Source: Conchocele bisecta
Taxonomy: Eukaryota; Mollusca; Bivalvia; Lucinida; Thyasiridae
Reading direction: 5' to 3'
DNA: 64,000 nt
Assembly: GCA_029237695.1 (NCBI GenBank)
Contig: CM055274.1
Location: 14,621,505-14,685,504 of the forward strand
In this document: positions 59,701 through 64,000 of the stretch, one piece after another
Position numbering within the stretch: position 1 is the first letter of the stretch
Layout: each line of letters starts with the position of its first letter
Program-made: the position numbers and the translations under genes
The notes under the pieces: model-generated
What the model was told of the DNA's origin: nothing
Seen by the model: the letters and a program-made list of their open reading frames with translations, nothing else
The model's database searches: none

Positions 59701-62700
59701 CTGCTGTGCGGCGGGTGTCGGCGTTCAAGTCTAATTTTAAGTGTTCGTGTTTTGCCCATTTCTCTGTTACTGAACCACATAGAACCATCATACTTGCACA
59801 ACTTCATAATCAACTGGTGCCCATCACATACCACTATCGTAAATTTTACCTTTTTGACCTCGACCTATGTTTTTCAGCGTAATCGACTTAGCCATTGTCA
59901 TTGTTAAGTTTTCGTGTTTTGTCTATTTCTCTGTTACTGTACCATCTAGCGTCACCATACTTACACGACTTCATGACGGGTGCCCACCACATACCACTAT
60001 CCAACACGTGGCATGTTTTGACCTTGACCCATTTTTTCCGCATAATCGACTTAGCCATTTTCAATGTAAAGTATTCGTGTTTATGTCCATTTCTCTAGTA
60101 TTGTACGACCTAGGACCACCATGCGTGCAAAACTTCATAACCAACGGGTGCCCATCACATTTGGGTAGTTATGAACCCACTTTTGAATATTTTTTAGGAG
60201 ATTTTCGCTATAAATGCCCAAAAATACCTTAAAATTGTATGCGAAACCGTACAGGTGAGACAGCATAGTATGTGCCATTTTCCAAGATGTCAAAATCAAC
60301 CGGAGCTAACATTGAGTTTCGTATAATTATGAAACACTCTAAGAAATACACCTAATCAAGCCTCACAAAGTCAAGAAATATTCATAAACCTATTTGTCGA
60401 GACACACTGGTGTCACTTGCATCATCGGTATTGAAATATATAGCAAATAGTCCACCCCCTTTTACCCCTAACTGTGCACTGTCCCATGAGACCTTGAGGA
60501 AACATGTTTTTTCCCCGAAACTGCTCTTTTCACGTAAAACGCAATCAAAGAAAAGTGTACGACATGAAAGCTGCTATCAAAATGGGACGCCGATATCGCC
60601 CACCCCTAGAATGGGGGAACGCGAAATTTCTATTCAGACTATCGACTGCAAAATATCATACTTACCTCGAGCCAGGCTGAACCCTGCATATTTGAGCGCA
60701 GTAATCTAAAACTGCAGGTTGTTATCTTGGGACATGTTCTTCTGTCAAACAATACTGGTTAAAGGTGAAACTGACACCTTAAAAAAGCAGAATTTTCCCT
60801 TAAGGCATCACGGGACGGTTGCAAATTGGCAAAATTTACCGCTTTTCTGAGGGCGGATGGTGACTTAAAAACATCCCCGCCGCTCGCAATCATTTTTAAG
60901 GAGGGTCTTGCGACAAATATTGGAAAATACACGCAATTGAAGTACAAATCGCGTCCCACAATAAAAATACAGTGGCCGTATCAGCTGTGTATATTATTTT
61001 TTATAATGTTACCCCACAACCTATTTTTGGCCAGAAATTTCAACACGACTGAATTTGTTTTCATGAAAACATGAGGCAGAGAGGCTTTAGTATGACTTGT
61101 TCTATCACTTGTAACACCACACCCTTTCCCGAAAATGGATCAAACGTTAATCACCTCAAGTTTTCGCTACAAATGCCCAACAAAATACCTTAAATTCGGA
61201 TGCGAAATTGTTCAGGCGAGACAGCATAGCATGCGCTATTTTCCAAGATGTCAAAATCGACCGGAGCTAACATTGAGTTTCGTAGAATTATGAAATACTC
61301 TACGAATACACCTAGTCAAGCCTCACAAAGTTAAGATATATTAATAAACCTGTTTTTCTAGGCATACTGGTGTCACTTGCTGGGTCAGTACGAACTATAT
61401 AGAAAATCGTACACCCCCTTTTTATTCCTGGCTGTGCACTGTCCGTGAGACCCTAAGCGACTTACAGTTCGCACTTTAAATTGTGGTCATAATTACATTA
61501 ATAACCAGGTATATGTTATCCAATTGTCTATGCTTTGAATAATACCCGACCTTCATGGCTTTGCCTCGTTTCTTGTTACCGATGTTGTCAGCGAGGGGAT
61601 TAGCATAGTGATAGAGATGTCCTTGTTATTCTAGATTTGAAAAGGAACTGATTGATGCGAAGAATGATATAACTGGCATACATGATCGAGTGTCAAAACT
61701 CCTGACGGCACTTGGAAGACCGGAAGAAAGCAAGAAGGGCAATAGTTCAAATATAACAACTGCACTGGTAAACGAGAAAATAAAACAGTAAGTTAATGAG
61801 GGCGATCTTCAATAAACCCATTTAGATCTGGGCAATATAAAGTACCATGCTAGAGTATTTTTATAGTTTATTTGATGAAATATGTATAAGAAACACGTTG
61901 GAATTATGAAGCTTGGCAAGCAATACCTACTGTTTCTGAACCGAGACTTATATATTTGATACCGAAATACATTAGCCATGTATTATATTTACCAGGTACA
62001 ATTAATATATACTTGCAAATCAACCAGTGTATGCATAATATTTATTTCTTGAACTTGGCGTAAATGTGTTTCCAATGCGTCACCACACCATCGTCATTCT
62101 GTAAGGATGCGTGACGGCATTTATCCGATGAAAACTTAATAATGCATTTATACCAGTCACTCACTATCAACACAATTAGTTGTTCTTTTTCCAGCTGATG
62201 TGGTGTTAATATTGCTCTTTCGTATCGTTGCATTCTTCAGTATATGTTTTACTTGTATCCCTTATGTCTTATCATGGTATCTATATATTGCATGTGCGCC
62301 GCGAAATAACACAAACTGGTATATGCATGTTTCGCAATTATTTGGTATCATCCATGAGTACATTGACCAAAATGCATGTAATGCAATCGTTTTGTTATTC
62401 GGTATACCCACCAAAACATCATCCATTTAGCAAAATATAGCATGATTATTCAGCTAAGTAGTCAACCTTCATAACAATATAAATGCCTGAAGTAATGGTA
62501 ATGCAGAATATGGACAGGGAGATTGTTATATAAAACTACACAACGGAGCCAAGTTTCAGTGGGAACAATATTGTCGCATGGTTTATTGGTTTATTGGCGA
62601 TACCTGTCATACCCTTGTATCTGCAGGTGTCAGACAGCCGCCACATGTCTGCAGGACGAATATAACTGTACGAAAAAAGCCGTATTGAAGGTATACAAGA

Positions 62701-62797
62701 AATTCGTTAATAGGGAAGCAGAAAAAATACCAGCAGTCAATGATCAGGTTAAAGGTATTTCAGACGTCCTGATCAAACAAGAATCAGCACATAAGTG
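47639..62797 (+). CDS. Spliced host gene of unknown function (whole locus)
   Basis: Eight plus-strand exons can be joined: 47639-47743, 49383-49505, 51804-51886, 54334-54519, 57107-57172, 58850-58912, 61635-61787 and 62627-62797. All have AG/GT borders, and phases run 0, 0, 2, then 2 at every later junction, without conflict. Every exon from the fourth on is a multiple of three and could be skipped without breaking the frame. The predicted protein, over 300 residues, is hydrophilic and helical with no signal peptide, membrane helix or known domain I can recognise. It begins with a Trp/Lys/Cys-rich helix, has a Thr/Gly/Ser linker, and then charged helices. Both the 5' start and the 3' end are uncertain; it probably continues beyond the last exon found. 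Confidence 0.6.
47893..48214. mobile_element. Pogo/Tigger-type terminal repeats with nested hairpin
   Basis: ACAGTGAAACCTCTCTAAAC at 47,894 and ACAGTGAAACATCTCTAAGC at 48,149 resemble pogo/Tigger ends. CCGGTTTAGAGAGTTTCTCTGT closes the element near 48,214. Between them lies a hairpin of about 47-bp arms (48,012-48,110), CAGCGGGGTCAGCG facing CGCTGACCCCACTG, with ACCTGTCG at the tip. Confidence 0.65.
49060..49310. mobile_element. Fold-back (MITE-like) element, about 230 bp
   Basis: ACACGCCATGTGATTTTGTA facing TACAAAACACATGGCGTGT, with matching inner blocks (TATCTGCG, TACAATAT and a TGACG/CGTCA pair). It ends about 75 bp before exon 2 of the plus-strand gene. Confidence 0.75.
49383..49505 (+). 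CDS. Unknown host gene, exon 2
   Basis: Acceptor TCATTAATCAG, donor GTGAGT, exactly 41 codons. It reads AHAGDVQTHAKELRRRLKIA and then YNFTKKGPEVYLNKLITGEL. Confidence 0.6.
49610..50520. repeat. Diverged intronic repeat, two copies; third at 62,885
   Basis: Blocks such as TATACTATAT, TGTCATCTCCACCAT or GCAATCTCCGCCAT, ACAGTTTCA and GTTTGACACATACAG occur at about 49,617-49,760, 50,295-50,480 and 62,890-63,060. They lie in and just beyond the plus-strand gene, suggesting segmental duplication within it. Confidence 0.55.
51804..51886 (+). CDS. Unknown host gene, exon 3 (linker)
   Basis: Acceptor GATGGTGCAG, donor GTAGGT. It reads KPPCASTRELQSGATGGTDN and PQGTSKQ, a flexible Gly/Thr/Ser-rich linker, ending in phase 2. 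Confidence 0.5.
52885..53010. repeat. Fold-back element, about 40-bp arms
   Basis: TATTTTCCATAAATGACGTC facing GACATCATTTATGGAAAATA, continuing through the GAAAGTTGCC/GCCAGCTTTC pair. Confidence 0.8.
53634..53852 (-). repeat. tRNA-derived SINE, copy 2
   Basis: Same family as 7,270-7,480. Minus-strand head GTGGCCTATGTGCTACAACA and TGGGTTCAAACCTCGC, body ending GGACGTTAAACCCATTCAC and AGTGAAAG-like tail. The A box is more degenerate than in copy 1. Confidence 0.7.
54334..54519 (+). CDS. Unknown host gene, exon 4
   Basis: Donor GTACGT. It reads WFRDMLRRITCGADNDRRTQ, then LYKDIRELATEINKKIDAIP. The acceptor that fits the phase (GCAAGCAAG at 54,325-54,333) has a poor pyrimidine tract. The AG at 54,320 is an alternative but gives a stop in this phase, so an unseen exon may precede it. 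Confidence 0.55.
54547..54626. repeat. Tandem duplication, 39-bp unit, two copies
   Basis: GTGACAGTTTGCGACTTACT followed by GCACTCATCATACGTTC occurs twice, starting just after exon 4. Confidence 0.92.
54660..57100. other. Intron 4 of the plus-strand gene
   Basis: AT-rich, with a dispersed-repeat tail at 55,080-55,280 (GTCCGTCTGTATGTCC). A block at 57,003-57,080 (ATGTTATACATATATC, GTCCCACGGGTC) recurs near 49,957 and 51,035-51,115. No exon recognised. Confidence 0.5.
57107..57172 (+). CDS. Unknown host gene, exon 5 (phase 2-2, duplicated type)
   Basis: Acceptor TTTATATAG, donor GTAAGC, 66 bp. It reads VDNSTNTDIKEDESLDKKEE, highly charged. Both the exon and the intron just after it resemble exon 6 and its flank. 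Confidence 0.55.
58138..58650. repeat. Dispersed repeat with TCCGTCCG tract
   Basis: CCCCGGTCTCGGTAGAGCCG with a CCGT-rich tract, then diverged TTCAATACATCA, ACACATCCATGCTGC and TTGACCTTCACAAC repeats at about 160-bp spacing. A fragment of its beginning also lies at 57,224-57,290. Confidence 0.65.
58850..58912 (+). CDS. Unknown host gene, exon 6 (phase 2-2, duplicated type)
   Basis: Acceptor AATTATACAG, donor GTAGGT, 63 bp. It reads NDKTAKSDDKEKILNKNERK. It aligns with exon 5, and the downstream flanks share TCCTATTNAGNANCAATA, pointing to exon duplication. Confidence 0.55.
59230..60170. repeat. Degenerate tandem arrays (about 160-bp unit)
   Basis: From about 59,740, TCGTGTTTTGYCYATTTCTC, CCATCATACTTGCAC and GGTGCCCATCACAT repeat three times at about 160 bp. 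59,265-59,660 holds older units with GTGTGTCTA and TTTGCT blocks. Confidence 0.75.
60199..60493 (+). repeat. Long direct repeat, copy 1 (about 295 bp)
   Basis: It matches 61,157-61,452 over its whole length (for example CAAGATGTCAAAATC, CGGAGCTAACATTGAG, AAGCCTCACAAAGT and ACTGGTGTCACTTGC). Confidence 0.85.
61157..61452 (+). repeat. Long direct repeat, copy 2
   Basis: Same orientation as copy 1, about 90% alike by eye, 960 bp downstream. It lies in the intron just before exon 7 of the plus-strand gene. Confidence 0.85.
61635..61787 (+). CDS. Unknown host gene, exon 7
   Basis: Acceptor TTGTTATTCTAG, donor GTAAGT, 153 bp. It reads FEKELIDAKNDITGIHDRVS and then KLLTALGRPEESKK, a helical segment with a hydrophilic end. 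Confidence 0.6.
62627..62797 (+). CDS. Unknown host gene, exon 8
   Basis: Acceptor TTGTATCTGCAG, donor GTAAGT, 171 bp. It reads CQTAATCLQDEYNCTKKAVL and then VYKKFVNREAEKIPAVNDQV and GISDVLIKQESAHKW, strongly protein-like with helical heptads. Confidence 0.65.
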
Positions 62798-64000
62798 GTA
62801 AGTACATATACATGTGCATGTAGCTCTAGCCATGTCAAGTGTACTTGGATATACACGCACGTATGAAATATATATGACCATACTCCCGCTACAGTATACT
62901 ATATTTCGCCAGTGTTGCCATCTCTGCCATCTTATATGTACAGGTCATCGGTCAATTTCACCTATTACATGTGTACCGTTTGACAAACTATTATAAACTA
63001 AAAATGAATACGTTTGGTGTACTGCGTCCTAAATATAGCATCGACAATCTGCTACATGACTAATATTCCAGTAGGCTATAGTACAATGTGTTAGCTTAGT
63101 ATCTTATTTATTGGCACGTCAGCCTCAAAGTATTCATTCACAATGTATACAAGTTCAAACTGTCGCACACTATAGTATTAGAAGTACATAATTACACAAT
63201 ACGTTCGTAGTTAGACCGCATCTTTTGTTGTTGTGTGTATGTGTACCACGATTAAAATACACTAATATAGGTTAATTGACTGTAATCGAAACGGTATGTT
63301 GGTATAAGCATATATTTACAGCTATGCGCATCTATTTTACTGTTGTGTAGCTGTAGTATAGTCTCTCATAGTTCATCAAAGTGGAAGAAGATCATCCTTA
63401 CATCCGGTTGTGTATATGCGTTTGATGTAAAACACGCATAACGCTGTTCTTTAGAACACGTTGCCCCGATTCGTAAATATGTATTAATATCTGCTGGTCG
63501 TATCAAACGGACCAAATTGGCTAATGTTCATGATAACTGCTATGGTGTATTATGTCGTAATTCAATGCGTAGTATCACCAAGTACTCGATCAGAACGTTT
63601 ATGCAGTCCTTTCTATGAAGACAATTCTGTGACCTGTAATGCATTTTGAATGTACATCACTATCGAGAGAAGCTTATTACTATTATGGGTAGCCCTGTCA
63701 TTGCATCATATGTGATGAATTGTAATATGAAACCGGATTAGTTTTATAATAATAGACGCAGTTTTATTATTACATGTAGTTAGGTCGTCCATGAATTATT
63801 TATATATCCACGTTTCGGTGTCAATTTCCAAAACAAATATTCAATGTATTGGACTTCTCCTGCAACTGTCCCAGCTGGCTTTTCCCCATGTTAACATTGC
63901 TGCGAAATCATTTATTTTCGTAATAAACTGAATATTTTACCAAAATTCACGATATGTCTTACTGTAGCCATGATTTACATACAAATTCTGTCACAGTATT
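62798..64000. other. Region after the last recognised exon
   Basis: It contains the third copy of the intronic repeat (62,885-63,065) and AT-rich DNA. No further exon, stop or polyadenylation signal can be tied to the plus-strand gene, which may continue beyond the window. Confidence 0.5.

Noticed and set aside
60655..60710. Possible U1 snRNA start (ATACTTACCT)
   Set aside because: Only the first ten bases agree; the following stem-loops and Sm site are absent.

Overview
The window looks like animal nuclear DNA, most likely from a bivalve mollusc. It is AT-rich, its genes are small exons separated by long introns with GT/AG boundaries, and it is full of tRNA-derived SINEs, fold-back elements, satellites and CCGT/GGAC-rich repeats of a kind I associate with bivalve genomes. 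The species assignment is inference; the intron and repeat structure is visible directly.

Layout. Positions 1-2,310 hold a hairpin and a 167-bp tandem array. Positions 3,085-11,882 (minus strand) hold a spliced gene of the DUF4806 family. I reconstruct eight exons; all but one boundary agree in splice signal and reading phase. Positions 12,786-14,405 (minus strand) hold a decayed Tnp2-like transposase gene immediately upstream of it, and the pair may be one old two-gene transposon. Positions 15,460-34,192 are a hAT-type DNA transposon with a perfect 8-bp target duplication. A Polinton/Maverick (adintovirus-like) element of about 17.9 kb, 16,155-34,051, lies inside it. Positions 34,200-44,600 are repeats: a palindromic MITE, C-tracts, three tandem arrays and a 2.9-kb satellite of 81-bp units. 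Positions 44,600-45,150 are a truncated LINE. Positions 47,639-62,797 (plus strand) hold a second spliced host gene of eight detectable exons that I cannot assign to a family.

The Polinton carries the expected core: protein-primed family-B DNA polymerase (plus strand) meeting a retroviral-type integrase (minus strand) tail to tail, an FtsK/HerA-type packaging ATPase overlapping a double jelly-roll major capsid gene, and several conserved genes of unknown or membrane-associated role. It also carries a repetitive coiled-coil gene that could be a fibre. I found no adenovirus-type protease. Almost every long gene is cut by frameshifts, yet the amino-acid signal stays clear on both sides of each break. 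That fits either a fairly young dead copy or an assembly with uncorrected indels.

Long gene-free stretches are mainly introns and repeats. Where nothing is recognised the feature list says so.
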